Positions 1-8,423 of a stretch of DNA of 64,000 bases are shown here, piece by piece. The DNA comes from PALSA-1003 sp963791945 (lineage in GTDB: Bacteria; Pseudomonadota; Gammaproteobacteria; Burkholderiales; Casimicrobiaceae), in contig CAWBUD010000004.1 of assembly GCA_963791945.1 (NCBI GenBank), positions 472,321 to 536,320 on the forward strand, in the 5' to 3' direction. How positions within the stretch are numbered: position 1 is the stretch's first letter; each line of letters begins with the position of its first letter. Under the pieces are notes generated by a model that was not told where the DNA came from, ran no database searches, and saw only the letters and a program-made list of their open reading frames with translations. Made by a program: the position numbers and the translations under genes.

Positions 1-114
1 GCGCAACGCGCGGCCGCGGGTGTCGGCGAGGAGCCCGGTCGGAGCGACGCGCGGCGCGGCGCCCACGCTTGATACGGGGGCGCGCGCATCGGCGAGGGGA
101 ATGATCCGACCCAT
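1..114 (-). CDS. moaA: GTP 3',8-cyclase MoaA, N-terminal fragment
   Basis: Only the first 38 codons are in the window; the gene runs off the left edge. The peptide begins MGRIIPLADAR and continues through APTGLLADTRGRALR, which matches the leader that precedes the radical-SAM domain of proteobacterial MoaA. MoaA makes the first intermediate of molybdopterin from GTP. The radical-SAM cysteines lie outside the window, so the call rests on the leader alone. The gene is divergent from the formate dehydrogenase operon, whose catalytic subunit needs molybdopterin, and that agrees with the assignment. The ATG at 114 is the only good start in this frame. Confidence 0.62.
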   Translation of the reverse strand, partial: MGRIIPLADARAPVSSVGAAPRVAPTGLLADTRGRALR

Positions 115-236
115 GTCTTATCGCTTGAAAGGAACGTGCGTTCAGCCGAACGAAGATGTTAGCAGAGTGTCGTCGCTGGTGTATGATCGACTGGCTGCAC
201 GCCGTGTTCCCACCAGCAAAACCCGGCCGCAATTCC

Positions 237-746
237 ATGCCGCCCTTGCGGTTTCCAGTCGCCGTGATCATGCAGCGCATTCCGCTTGCGAACCGCTGGG
301 CGGACGAGCGCTGGGAGGCGTTCGCGGTGGAGCTCGAGAATCGATCGCCGGCACCGCCGGCGCAGCCAGACGAATCGACGGGCGCACGCTGGCGTTGCCC
401 TGGGTTCGAGATCGAATTGCATCCCGTGGAAGCGGAAGGCTATTACCTCAATCTCTCGGCACGCGATCCCAAGGTCTTCGTGCTGTGGCGCATGGCAGAG
501 CCAGGCGACGTTGCCGAGCCTCGAGCGCGGCCGCTGATCGTCACCGTGAGCTACAACGAGGCCGCGCGATTTCTTGACGCTGGCGAGCAGGTCGACGCAG
601 TGCCGATGCCCGGCGCCCTGCTCGCGGCGATGGAGTCCTTTGTCGCCAAGCACTACAAGCCGGAACCGCGGAAGAAGGTGAAGCGCAACGAATTGTACGA
701 AGGCGAGGAAAAACGCGGCCCTTCGACCGAGGGGCGCCACGGATGA
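237..746 (+). CDS. DUF3305 protein, formate dehydrogenase accessory
   Basis: A 169-residue soluble protein. The central stretch RFPVAVIMQRIPLANRW followed by a tryptophan-rich segment is typical of DUF3305, a family found next to formate dehydrogenase genes in betaproteobacteria. Its biochemical role is not established; an accessory or maturation role is inferred from context. An in-frame start at 156 exists, but the extra residues do not look like family sequence, so 237 is preferred. No strong ribosome site is visible there. The 3' end overlaps the next gene by an ATGA, which implies translational coupling in the operon. Confidence 0.75.
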   Translation: MPPLRFPVAVIMQRIPLANRWADERWEAFAVELENRSPAPPAQPDESTGARWRCPGFEIELHPVEAEGYYLNLSARDPKVFVLWRMAEPGDVAEPRARPLIVTVSYNEAARFLDAGEQVDAVPMPGALLAAMESFVAKHYKPEPRKKVKRNELYEGEEKRGPSTEGRHG

Positions 747-1372
747 CCATCAAGCGAGAAGGGGCGGAGCGCCTTTCGCTCGCGCGCTGGTCGCGGCGCA
801 AGCTGCAGTCGGCCGTGCAGTCCGCCTCCACGGCGTCTTCGGCCGTTCCCGCGGTCGCGCCGTCCAACGCGGCAGCCGCGGCGCCGGCCGATCTTCCGCC
901 GATCGAATCGCTTCATTTCGACTCGGATTTCACCGCATTCCTGCGCCCCGAGGTCGACGAAGCGGTGAAGCGCTCCGCATTGAAGCAGCTCTTCCGCGAT
1001 CCGAGGTTCAACGTGATGGACGGTCTCGATGTTTATATCGACGACTACACCAAGGCCGATCCGATCCCTCCGGACATGCTGGCCCAGCTCGTTCGGCGCT
1101 TCGACCAGCAGAACGAGCCGCCCGCTCCCGCGACGGCCGGCGCACCGGATTCGGCGCGAGAACACACCGCCTCGTCTGGAGGAACCGCTGCCGAGGGCGA
1201 CGGGTCATCCGCGGCTGCCGAACAGGACACCGCGCGCGACGAGTCGAAGGACGCCGATCCGCTCGCCGCGCCGGCCGCAGCGAGCAAGGACGTGGCCGGG
1301 ACGCCGCAGGCGCGCGGGAGCGCCGAGGCCGTCTCGGTCGATCCGACGGCGGCTCGCGACGCGCATCGATGA
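743..1372 (+). CDS. DUF3306 protein, formate dehydrogenase accessory
   Basis: A 209-residue protein. Residues about 1-20 contain LSLARWSRRK, and residues about 52-120 contain the conserved core with LPPIESLHFDSDFTAFL and LFRDPRFNVMDGLDVYIDDY. Both are hallmarks of DUF3306, which normally follows DUF3305 in formate dehydrogenase loci. The C-terminal 80 residues are low-complexity Ala/Asp/Glu and probably disordered. No signal peptide is seen. Function is unknown; involvement in assembly or electron transfer is inferred from synteny only. Start and stop overlap both neighbours by 4 bp. Confidence 0.78.
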   Translation: MTIKREGAERLSLARWSRRKLQSAVQSASTASSAVPAVAPSNAAAAAPADLPPIESLHFDSDFTAFLRPEVDEAVKRSALKQLFRDPRFNVMDGLDVYIDDYTKADPIPPDMLAQLVRRFDQQNEPPAPATAGAPDSAREHTASSGGTAAEGDGSSAAAEQDTARDESKDADPLAAPAAASKDVAGTPQARGSAEAVSVDPTAARDAHR

Positions 1373-3465
1373 GTCTCCGGGACAAGACGCTGCACGTTTG
1401 CAGTTGCAACGGAACGATGCCGCTCGACGGCGAGGCGCTTGCGCGCGCGCTCGAGCTGGCGGGCCCGCTGCCGGTCCATCGCGCGCTCTGCCAGAAGGAG
1501 CTCGCGGCGCTTACCGATCATCGCGGCTCGGAGGCGCTCGTCGCGTGTACACAGGAGGCCGAGCTCTTCAGGGATGCCGTCGAACAGGCGGGAAACACGC
1601 ACGCGCTGAAGTTCGTGAACATCCGCGAGGCGGCGGGCTGGTCGCGGGAAAGCGCCTCGGCGACCCCGAAGATCGCGGCGCTCGTCGCCGCCGCGGCGCT
1701 GCCCGAGCCGGAACCTGTTCCGCGGGTGGCCTACCGCTCGGAGGGGCAGGTCCTGATCGTCGGGCCCGCGGATGCCGCGCTCTCGTGGGCCGAAGCGCTG
1801 TGCCAGAAGCTCGCCGTGTCCGTGCTGGTCACCGACCGCGCGAACGGTAGGGAGCTGCCGCTCGAACGGACCTATCCCGTGTATTCGGGACGGCTCGACC
1901 GGCTCGCCGGCTGGCTTGGCGCGTTCGAGGCCGAATGGGTGCAGGAGAATCCCATCGATCTCGAGCGATGCACGCGGTGCACCGCCTGCATCGAGGTCTG
2001 TCCCGAGAAGGCGATCGACTGGAGCTTTCAGATCGACCTCGAGCGCTGCCGCGATCACCGGCAGTGCGTCGCGGCCTGTGGCAGCATTGGCGCGATCGAT
2101 TTCGACCGCCGCGATACGGCGCGCGCCGATAGGTTCGACCTCGTGCTCGATCTCGGCCGCACGCCGTATTTCCGGCTGCATCAGCCGCCACAAGGCTATT
2201 GGCGCCCGGGTGCCGACGTCGCCGCGCAAGCCCTCGCCGTGACCGAGATCGCCGCCGCCGTCGGCGACTTCGAGAAGCCCAAGTACTTCGCCTACAAATC
2301 CTCGATCTGCGCACATTCGCGCTCGGGCCAGCCGGGGTGCAACCTGTGCATCGACGTGTGCTCGACGGCGGCGATCCGCGCCGACGGCGATCACATCTTC
2401 GTCGAGCCGCACCTGTGCATGGGCTGCGGCGCCTGCGCCACCGTGTGTCCGTCCGGCGCGCTCTCGTACGCCTATCCCTCGGTCCCCGACCTGGGCGAGC
2501 GTGTACGCACGCTGCTCTCGACCTACCGGAGGGCCGGAGGCCGCGATCCGTGCCTGCTGTTCCACGACGGACCAGGACGCGAGCTGATCCTGCGTCTCGG
2601 GCGTCGAGGCAAGGGGCTGCCAGCTCGCGTGATCCCGGTCGAGCTCCATCACATCGCCGCTGCAGGGATCGACGTCTGGCTGGGCGCGCTCGCGTACGGC
2701 GCGAGCGAAGTCGCGGTGCTCGCCACCGGATCGGAAGCCCCGGAATATGCCGAGGCGCTGGCCCGGCAGATGGGCTTTGCCGAGGCGATCGTGCAGGCCC
2801 TCGGCTACCAGGGAACCCATATGCATCTGCTGCGCGCCGGGGAAAGCGCGGCGCTCGAGGCGGCGATCTGGTCGCTTCGACCGGCGCTCGCCGTTCGGAC
2901 GCCCGCCGCTTTTCACTGGACAGCCGACAAGCGCGCGACGATCACCCTTGCGGTAGAGCACCTGCTCTCTCACGCGCCGACGCCGCAATCGGCGATTCCC
3001 CTCGCCGCCGGCGCGCCCTTCGGTACGATTGCGGTCAACCGCGACGCGTGCACGATGTGCCTCGCGTGCGTCGGCGCATGCCCCGAGGGGGCGATCCTCG
3101 ATAACCCTCAGGCCGACAAGCCCGAGCTGCGCTTCATCGAATCGAAGTGCGTGCAGTGCGGCCTGTGCGCCGCCACGTGCCCGGAGGACGCGATCACGCT
3201 CGAGCCGCGGCTCGCTCTGACCGCCGAGGCGCGCCAGCCGCGGCTCGTCAACGAGGCCGCCATGTTCAATTGCGTGCGCTGCGGCAAGCCGCTCGGCACG
3301 CAGAAGATGATCGGCAACATGCTGGGAAGGCTCGCGGGGCATTCGATGTTCGCCGCTCCGGGGGCTCTCGACCGGCTCAAGATGTGCGCCGACTGCCGCG
3401 TGATCGACATGATGGAGAACGAGCTGCCGGGCGCGCGCGGCACGGCTCGGGGCAATCCGGTTTGA
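1369..3465 (+). CDS. polyferredoxin, multiple 4Fe-4S protein of formate dehydrogenase locus
   Basis: A 698-residue cytoplasmic FeS protein. Six ferredoxin-like cysteine clusters are visible: CTRCTACIEVCP, an atypical CRDHRQCVAAC, CNLCIDVC, CMGCGACATVCP, CTMCLACVGACP and CVQCGLCAATCP. Two CxxC pairs near the C-terminus (CVRCG, CADC) may bind a further metal. The N-terminus begins with a short CSCNGTM segment. Such proteins sit between DUF3306 and TorD-type chaperones in betaproteobacterial formate dehydrogenase clusters. A role in electron transfer or cofactor sulfuration during maturation is plausible but not proven. It overlaps both neighbours (ATGA upstream, TTGA downstream). Confidence 0.8.
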   Translation: MSLRDKTLHVCSCNGTMPLDGEALARALELAGPLPVHRALCQKELAALTDHRGSEALVACTQEAELFRDAVEQAGNTHALKFVNIREAAGWSRESASATPKIAALVAAAALPEPEPVPRVAYRSEGQVLIVGPADAALSWAEALCQKLAVSVLVTDRANGRELPLERTYPVYSGRLDRLAGWLGAFEAEWVQENPIDLERCTRCTACIEVCPEKAIDWSFQIDLERCRDHRQCVAACGSIGAIDFDRRDTARADRFDLVLDLGRTPYFRLHQPPQGYWRPGADVAAQALAVTEIAAAVGDFEKPKYFAYKSSICAHSRSGQPGCNLCIDVCSTAAIRADGDHIFVEPHLCMGCGACATVCPSGALSYAYPSVPDLGERVRTLLSTYRRAGGRDPCLLFHDGPGRELILRLGRRGKGLPARVIPVELHHIAAAGIDVWLGALAYGASEVAVLATGSEAPEYAEALARQMGFAEAIVQALGYQGTHMHLLRAGESAALEAAIWSLRPALAVRTPAAFHWTADKRATITLAVEHLLSHAPTPQSAIPLAAGAPFGTIAVNRDACTMCLACVGACPEGAILDNPQADKPELRFIESKCVQCGLCAATCPEDAITLEPRLALTAEARQPRLVNEAAMFNCVRCGKPLGTQKMIGNMLGRLAGHSMFAAPGALDRLKMCADCRVIDMMENELPGARGTARGNPV

Positions 3466-4103
3466 GCGAATCGGCGATTCCGGGGGCGGCCGTGCGGGCT
3501 CCGATCGCCGCAGAAGACCAGGCGCGCGCCAATTTCTACGCCCTGCTCGGACGTCTGTACGCCGCCGCGCCGGACGCCGCGCTGCTGCGTGCGATGGCGC
3601 AAGCCGACGAGCTCTCGGTGGAGGCGCGCGACCGCGCGGCGCAGGACCTGGCGGACGCATGGCGAACGCTCAAAGCGGCCAGCGCAGCCATGGATCCGGA
3701 GGCCGCATCGCAGGAGTACGTCGACCTCTTCGTCGGCGTGGGCAAGAGCGAGGTGAGCCTCCATGCCGCCGAATATCTTCGTTCGGCATGCGGCAGCGTG
3801 CTCGCCGAGCTGCGTTCGGAGCTTGCGCGCCTCGGCCTGGGGCGGCGGGCGGGCGTGAATCTGTTCGAAGATCACCTTGCGGCCATCCTCGAAACCATGC
3901 GGATTCTCATCGTGGGCGCCCAGGACATGGGGCCGCGCCAAATCTCCGAACAAGCGAGCTTCTTTGCGGCGTATGTTTCCCCTTGGGTCGACTCGTGTTG
4001 CGCTGCAATAATCAACGCTCCTATTGCCAACTACTATCGCCGGGTAGCAGAATTGACAAAATTCTTCTTGGCGATCGAACGTGACTCGTTCGCCATCGAC
4101 TGA
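3462..4103 (+). CDS. TorD/DmsD-family molybdoenzyme chaperone
   Basis: A 213-residue all-alpha protein. Features include ARANFYALLGRLY near residue 25, the YVDLFVG segment, and EDHLAAILETM near residue 140, which match the TorD family (E/YxDLF and xPDHLxxxLxxM-like motifs). Such chaperones bind the Tat leader of a molybdoenzyme and guard cofactor insertion. The probable client is the formate dehydrogenase alpha subunit downstream. The best start is the TTG at 3462, which overlaps the previous stop by 4 bp. The frame is open further upstream, but only as shadow of the preceding gene. It is the last gene of the tightly overlapped accessory set. Confidence 0.8.
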   Translation: MSESAIPGAAVRAPIAAEDQARANFYALLGRLYAAAPDAALLRAMAQADELSVEARDRAAQDLADAWRTLKAASAAMDPEAASQEYVDLFVGVGKSEVSLHAAEYLRSACGSVLAELRSELARLGLGRRAGVNLFEDHLAAILETMRILIVGAQDMGPRQISEQASFFAAYVSPWVDSCCAAIINAPIANYYRRVAELTKFFLAIERDSFAID

Positions 4104-4179
4104 CGGATCAGGGACTCTCGGGTCGATCCGATAACGTCACGGATTGCAGGCTACCTGCAGTTTTGTCGAGGAGGTAAAT

Positions 4180-4428
4180 ATGCGCTCGGACCGGCGTAAA
4201 ACTCCTGTCAAGGTTTTGTCTTCCGAAAATCCCAGCTTACGAACCAACGCTCGCAGGCGCGGCTTCCTGCTCGCCCTGGGTGTCGGCGGCGCGGGCGCCG
4301 CTGTGTTGGCGGCCCGCTCGCTCACCGGTAGCGCGCCGTCCACCGATGGCGCGGCCGCTGCGGACGACAGCAAGGGTTACCAGGTAACCGATCACGTGCG
4401 GCGGTATTACCGGACAGCAAAGATCTAG
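4180..4428 (+). CDS. small Tat-leader protein of formate dehydrogenase locus
   Basis: An 82-residue protein. The start at 4180 is preceded by a strong GAGGAGGT ribosome site. Residues about 24-47 form a twin-arginine-like leader (RRRGFLLALG, then a hydrophobic Ala/Val/Gly stretch). The short C-terminal part (YQVTDHVRRYYRTAKI) is typical of the small Tat proteins that precede fdhA in betaproteobacteria. It is probably a subunit or leader partner of the periplasm-facing complex; its exact function is unknown. A longer reading from 4144 lacks a ribosome site. Confidence 0.7.
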   Translation: MRSDRRKTPVKVLSSENPSLRTNARRRGFLLALGVGGAGAAVLAARSLTGSAPSTDGAAAADDSKGYQVTDHVRRYYRTAKI

Positions 4429-4463
4429 GCGATTCGTGCTGCAATTCCGGCGGGCAATAATGC

Positions 4464-4609
4464 AAAAGCCTTTCGGAAAGCGTCGCGAGCAAGCCCGAGC
4501 GCGAGGAGCCCCGCAGCGAACGCCGAGACAGTACATGGAAGTACGGCGAGGCGTGAGCGAGGACGCGACAAAGCGATCGGGCTGCGCAGCAGCTTTACGA
4601 AAGGCTTTT
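4464..4609. repeat. 146-bp palindrome-ended intergenic element
   Basis: The 198-bp gap between the Tat-leader gene and fdhA is mostly filled by an element with inverted ends: AAAAGCCTTTCG at 4464-4475 and CGAAAGGCTTTT at 4598-4609. The arms extend a few bases further with one mismatch. The interior is strongly biased (GAG/GCG purine-rich runs) and has a small internal hairpin around GTACATGGAAGTAC. It ends directly at the fdhA ribosome site. It looks like a REP/MITE-type repeat or a large structured leader; one copy in this window. Confidence 0.55.
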
Positions 4610-4626
4610 TAGGAGGAGGACGGATC

Positions 4627-7563
4627 ATGCTGCTATCCAAAATAGACACCGGCGCAAGCGAAGGCGCCCCGGCAGCTCGTCCACGTTTCCGTCGCCACGC
4701 CGGGGCATCGCCCTCGACGCTGGATCGGCGGACGTTTTTGAAGCGCTCGGGCCTCGTTGCGGGGGCCGGAGCGTTCGCCAGCCAGCTTCCCCTCGGCGTG
4801 ATCGGCAAGGCCGACGCCGCCGACGAGGCGGCGGGCAAACTCGAGGTGCACCGCACCGTCTGCACGCACTGCTCGGTCGGCTGCTCGATCGACGCGGTGG
4901 TGCAGAACGGCGTCTGGATCCGGCAAGAGCCGGTCTTCGATTCGCCGCTGAACCTGGGCGCCCATTGCGCCAAGGGCGCCTCGGTGCGCGAGCACGGCAT
5001 GGTCGAGCACTCGCACCGGCTGAAGTCGCCGATGAAGCTGGTCGGCGGCAAGTGGCAGAAGATGTCCTGGAGCGACGCGATCAAGGAGGTGGGCGACAAG
5101 CTGCTCGCGATCCGCAACGACAAGGAGAAGGGCGGTCCCGACGCGGTGTTCTGGATCGGCAGCTCCAAGCACAGCAACGAGCAGTCTTATCTCCTGCGCA
5201 AGTTCGTGTCGTTCTGGGGCACGAACAACTGCGACCACCAGGCCCGGATCTGCCACTCGACCACGGTTGCCGGCGTAGCCAACACCTGGGGCTACGGGGC
5301 GATGACCAATTCGTACAACGATATGCAGAACAGCAAGTGCGCGATGTACATCGGCAGCAACGCTGCCGAGGCGCACCCCGTGTCGATGCTGCACATGCTG
5401 CACGCGAAGGAAACCGGCTGCCGGATGATCGTAGTCGATCCTCGCTTCACCCGCACCGCGGCGAAGGCCGACGAGTACGTGCGCATCCGGTCAGGATCCG
5501 ACATCGCGTTCATGTTCGGGCTCCTCTACCACATCTTCAAGAATGGCTGGGAAGACAAGCAATATATCCACGACCGCGTCTACGGCATGGACAAGGTCAG
5601 GGACGAGGTCATGACCAAATGGACTCCGGACAAGGTCCAGGAGGTCACCGGTGTTCCGGAGGATCAGGTCCACAAGGTCGCCGAGATGCTGGCCAAGAAC
5701 CGGCCGTCGACGGTCGTATGGTGCATGGGCCAGACCCAGCACACGGTGGGCAACGCGATGGTGCGCGCGACCTGCATCGTGCAGCTCGCGCTCGGCAACA
5801 TCGGCGTATCCGGCGGGGGTGCGAACATCTTCCGCGGCCACGACAACGTGCAGGGCGCGACCGACGTCGGCCCGAACCCCGACTCGCTGCCCGGCTACTA
5901 CGGCGTGGCGGCCGGGTCCTGGAAGCACTACGCCGCCGTGTGGGGCGTCGACTACGAGTGGATCAAGAAGCAGTTCGCCTCGCAGGCGATGATGGAGAAG
6001 CCCGGGATCACGGTCTCGCGGTGGATCGACGGCGTGCTCGAGAAGAACGAGAACATCGATCAGGACCCGAACCTGCGCGCCGTGGTGTACTGGGGGCACG
6101 CGCCCAACAGCCAGACGCGCGGCAAGGAGATGATCGAGGCGATGAAGAAGCTCGACACCCTCGTCGTCATCGACCCCTATCCCTCGGCCACCGCGGCGAT
6201 GGCGGCGATGGTGCGCAAGGACGGGGTGTACCTGTTGCCTGCGTGCACGCAGTTCGAGACCTCCGGCTCGGTCACCGCGTCGAACCGCTCGCTGCAGTGG
6301 CGCGAGAGGGTCATCACGCCGCTCTTCGAGTCGCAGACCGACCATGCGCTGATGTACCAGTTCGCCAAGAAGTTCGGCTTCGACAAGGAGCTCGTCAAGA
6401 ATTACGAGATCTGGAAGCCGGACGGCGATGCCAAGTTCGACGAACCGAAGCCCGAGTCGATATTGAAGGAGATCAACCGCGCTACGTGGACGATCGGCTA
6501 CACCGGGCAGTCGCCGGAGCGGCTGAAGCTGCACATGAAGAACCAGGCCACGTTCGATGTGAGGACGCTGCGGGCGAAGGGCGGTCCCTGCGACGGCGAC
6601 TACTATGGACTGCCGTGGCCGTGCTACGGGACGCCGGAGCTGAAGCATCCGGGATCGCCGAACCTATACGAGGAGGACCGGCACGTCATGGACGGCGGCG
6701 GCTGCTTCCGTGCCAACTTCGGCGTCGAGCGCGACGGCGTCAACCTGCTGGCCGAAGACGGCTCCTATCCCAAGGGCAGCGAGATCACGACCGGCTATCC
6801 CGAGTTCGATCACACACTGCTGAAGAAGCTCGGCTGGTGGGACGAGCTCACCGACGCCGAAAAGAAGGCGGCCGAGGGCAAGAACTGGAAGACCGACCTC
6901 TCGGGCGGCATCCAGCGAGTGACGATGAAGCACGGATGTCATCCCTTCGGTAACGCGAAGGCGCGGGCGATCGTCTGGAACTTCCCCGACGGCATCCCGC
7001 AGCACCGCGAGCCGCTGTATTCGCCGCGGCCGGATCTCGTCGCCAAGTATCCGACGCATGACGACAAGAAGGCGTTCTGGCGCCTGCCGACATTGTTCAA
7101 GTCGGTGCAGCAGAAAAACGTCGAGGACAAGGTCGCGGAGAAATTCCCTCTCATCCTCACGAGCGGCCGACTGGTCGAATACGAGGGCGGCGGCGAGGAG
7201 ACGCGCTCGAACCCGTGGCTCGCCGAACTGCAGCAGGAGAACTTCGTCGAGATCAATCCCAAGGACGCCAACGACCGCGGCGTGAAGGACGGCGAATACG
7301 TCTGGGTGAAGACGCCGACCGGCGCGCAGCTCAAGGTGAAGGCAACCGTGACCGAGCGTGTGGGGGCGGGGACGACGTTCATTCCGTTCCACTTCTCGGG
7401 CTGGTGGATGGGCAAGGACATGCTCGAGTACTACCCCGAGGACGCGCATCCGATCGTGCGTGCGGAAGCGGTCAACACCGCCACCACCTACGGCTACGAC
7501 TCGGTGACGATGATGCAGGAAACGAAAACGACGCTGTGCCAGGTCGAGAAGCTGAAGGCGTGA
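4627..7563 (+). CDS. fdhA: formate dehydrogenase alpha (catalytic) subunit
   Basis: A 978-residue molybdopterin oxidoreductase. It has a Tat leader (DRRTFLKRSG near residue 35), a 4Fe-4S site (C79, C82, C86 and a Cys near 114 in AHCAKG), bis-MGD domains, and a C-terminal molydopterin-dinucleotide-binding domain (TSGRLVEYEGGGEETR onward). The metal ligand is Cys209 in ARICHST, followed by the conserved His; there is no UGA/selenocysteine. It oxidises formate to CO2 on the periplasmic side and passes electrons to the beta and gamma subunits. Start at 4627 follows an AGGAGGAGG site. Length is normal for the cysteine-type respiratory enzyme. Downstream fdhB lies 19 bp away. Confidence 0.93.
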   Translation: MLLSKIDTGASEGAPAARPRFRRHAGASPSTLDRRTFLKRSGLVAGAGAFASQLPLGVIGKADAADEAAGKLEVHRTVCTHCSVGCSIDAVVQNGVWIRQEPVFDSPLNLGAHCAKGASVREHGMVEHSHRLKSPMKLVGGKWQKMSWSDAIKEVGDKLLAIRNDKEKGGPDAVFWIGSSKHSNEQSYLLRKFVSFWGTNNCDHQARICHSTTVAGVANTWGYGAMTNSYNDMQNSKCAMYIGSNAAEAHPVSMLHMLHAKETGCRMIVVDPRFTRTAAKADEYVRIRSGSDIAFMFGLLYHIFKNGWEDKQYIHDRVYGMDKVRDEVMTKWTPDKVQEVTGVPEDQVHKVAEMLAKNRPSTVVWCMGQTQHTVGNAMVRATCIVQLALGNIGVSGGGANIFRGHDNVQGATDVGPNPDSLPGYYGVAAGSWKHYAAVWGVDYEWIKKQFASQAMMEKPGITVSRWIDGVLEKNENIDQDPNLRAVVYWGHAPNSQTRGKEMIEAMKKLDTLVVIDPYPSATAAMAAMVRKDGVYLLPACTQFETSGSVTASNRSLQWRERVITPLFESQTDHALMYQFAKKFGFDKELVKNYEIWKPDGDAKFDEPKPESILKEINRATWTIGYTGQSPERLKLHMKNQATFDVRTLRAKGGPCDGDYYGLPWPCYGTPELKHPGSPNLYEEDRHVMDGGGCFRANFGVERDGVNLLAEDGSYPKGSEITTGYPEFDHTLLKKLGWWDELTDAEKKAAEGKNWKTDLSGGIQRVTMKHGCHPFGNAKARAIVWNFPDGIPQHREPLYSPRPDLVAKYPTHDDKKAFWRLPTLFKSVQQKNVEDKVAEKFPLILTSGRLVEYEGGGEETRSNPWLAELQQENFVEINPKDANDRGVKDGEYVWVKTPTGAQLKVKATVTERVGAGTTFIPFHFSGWWMGKDMLEYYPEDAHPIVRAEAVNTATTYGYDSVTMMQETKTTLCQVEKLKA

Positions 7564-7582
7564 CGAGGAGGAGGCGAGAACC

Positions 7583-8191
7583 ATGGCCAGAATGAAATTC
7601 CTGTGTGACGCCGAGCGCTGCATCGAGTGCAACGGCTGCGTGACCGCGTGCAAGCAGGAGCACGACGTCCCGTGGGGTGTGAACCGCCGCCGGGTGGTGA
7701 CCATCAACGACGGCGTTCCGGGCGAGCGCTCGATGTCGGTGGCGTGCATGCACTGCTCCGATGCGCCGTGCATGGCGGTCTGCCCGGTCGACTGCTTCTA
7801 TCGCACCGAGGAAGGCGTCGTCCTGCACGACAAGGACATTTGCATCGGCTGCGGCTACTGCTTCTACGCCTGCCCGTTCGGCGCGCCGCAGTTTCCCCAG
7901 ACGGGCGCATTCGGCGTGCGCGGCAAGATGGACAAGTGCACGTTCTGCGCCGGCGGCCCGGAACCGGACGGCTCGCCCGCGGAGTTCGCGAAGTACGGCC
8001 GCAACCGGCTCTCGGAGGGCAAGCTTCCGGCCTGCGCCGAGATGTGCTCCACCAAGGCGCTCCTCGGAGGCGACGGCGACGTCATCTCCGAGATCTACCG
8101 CGACCGGGTCACCATGCGCGCCGCACGGGGCACGAAGAGCGGTCCGCCCTGGGGCTGGGATTCGGCGTACGGCACGGGGACCAAATCATGA
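7583..8191 (+). CDS. fdhB: formate dehydrogenase beta (iron-sulfur) subunit
   Basis: A 202-residue ferredoxin-type subunit. Four cysteine groups are seen: CIECNGCVTAC near the N-terminus, CMHCSDAPCMAVCP, CIGCGYCFYACP, and CTFC with a distal pair of Cys. Together these bind four 4Fe-4S clusters that wire the alpha subunit to the cytochrome. There is no signal peptide or anchor helix, so export probably occurs as a complex with the Tat-targeted alpha subunit. It starts at an ATG preceded by GAGGAGGCGAG. Its stop overlaps the next gene by ATGA. Confidence 0.9.
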   Translation: MARMKFLCDAERCIECNGCVTACKQEHDVPWGVNRRRVVTINDGVPGERSMSVACMHCSDAPCMAVCPVDCFYRTEEGVVLHDKDICIGCGYCFYACPFGAPQFPQTGAFGVRGKMDKCTFCAGGPEPDGSPAEFAKYGRNRLSEGKLPACAEMCSTKALLGGDGDVISEIYRDRVTMRAARGTKSGPPWGWDSAYGTGTKS

Positions 8192-8409
8192 CCCGGCTCG
8201 GAGCCATCGCGCTCGTCGGGGTGCTCGCGCTCGGCGTCGCTGCCTGCAGCGAGCGGCCGCAGGTCACGACGTACAAACAGGGTACGTATCAGGGCAAGCC
8301 CGATACGCCGCCCTACCAGGGTGCGCCGTACAACGGCGACCGGGCCGCCTGGGAGCGCCACATGGCGACGCGCGCCCAGGGACAGAACGAGTACAAGCGC
8401 ACGAACTGA
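8188..8409 (+). CDS. small formate dehydrogenase-associated lipoprotein
   Basis: A 73-residue protein translated through a 4-bp ATGA overlap with fdhB. The N-terminus is a lipoprotein signal (MTRLGAIALVGVLALGVAAC, Cys at about residue 20). The mature part is short and rich in Gly/Pro/Tyr, with KQGTYQGKPDTPPYQG. No known domain is recognised. The position between the beta and gamma genes suggests a structural or assembly partner of the periplasmic complex. Confidence 0.65.
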   Translation: MTRLGAIALVGVLALGVAACSERPQVTTYKQGTYQGKPDTPPYQGAPYNGDRAAWERHMATRAQGQNEYKRTN

Positions 8410-8423
8410 CCGGGAGCGGGACG

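Noticed and set aside
20..577. 185-codon plus-strand frame at the left edge
   Set aside because: It runs across the moaA start on the opposite strand and into DUF3305 in another frame; no motif.
1045..3660. 871-codon open frame on the minus strand opposite the polyferredoxin gene
   Set aside because: It is Arg/Ala-rich, has no motif, and is the mirror of high-GC codon use in a well-recognised FeS gene.
4965..6953. 662-codon plus-strand frame inside fdhA
   Set aside because: Shifted reading of the conserved alpha subunit; composition is Arg-rich and no domain is visible.
4627..7563. Selenocysteine-type formate dehydrogenase
   Set aside because: The ligand position in ARICHST is a normal Cys codon and there is no in-frame TGA.
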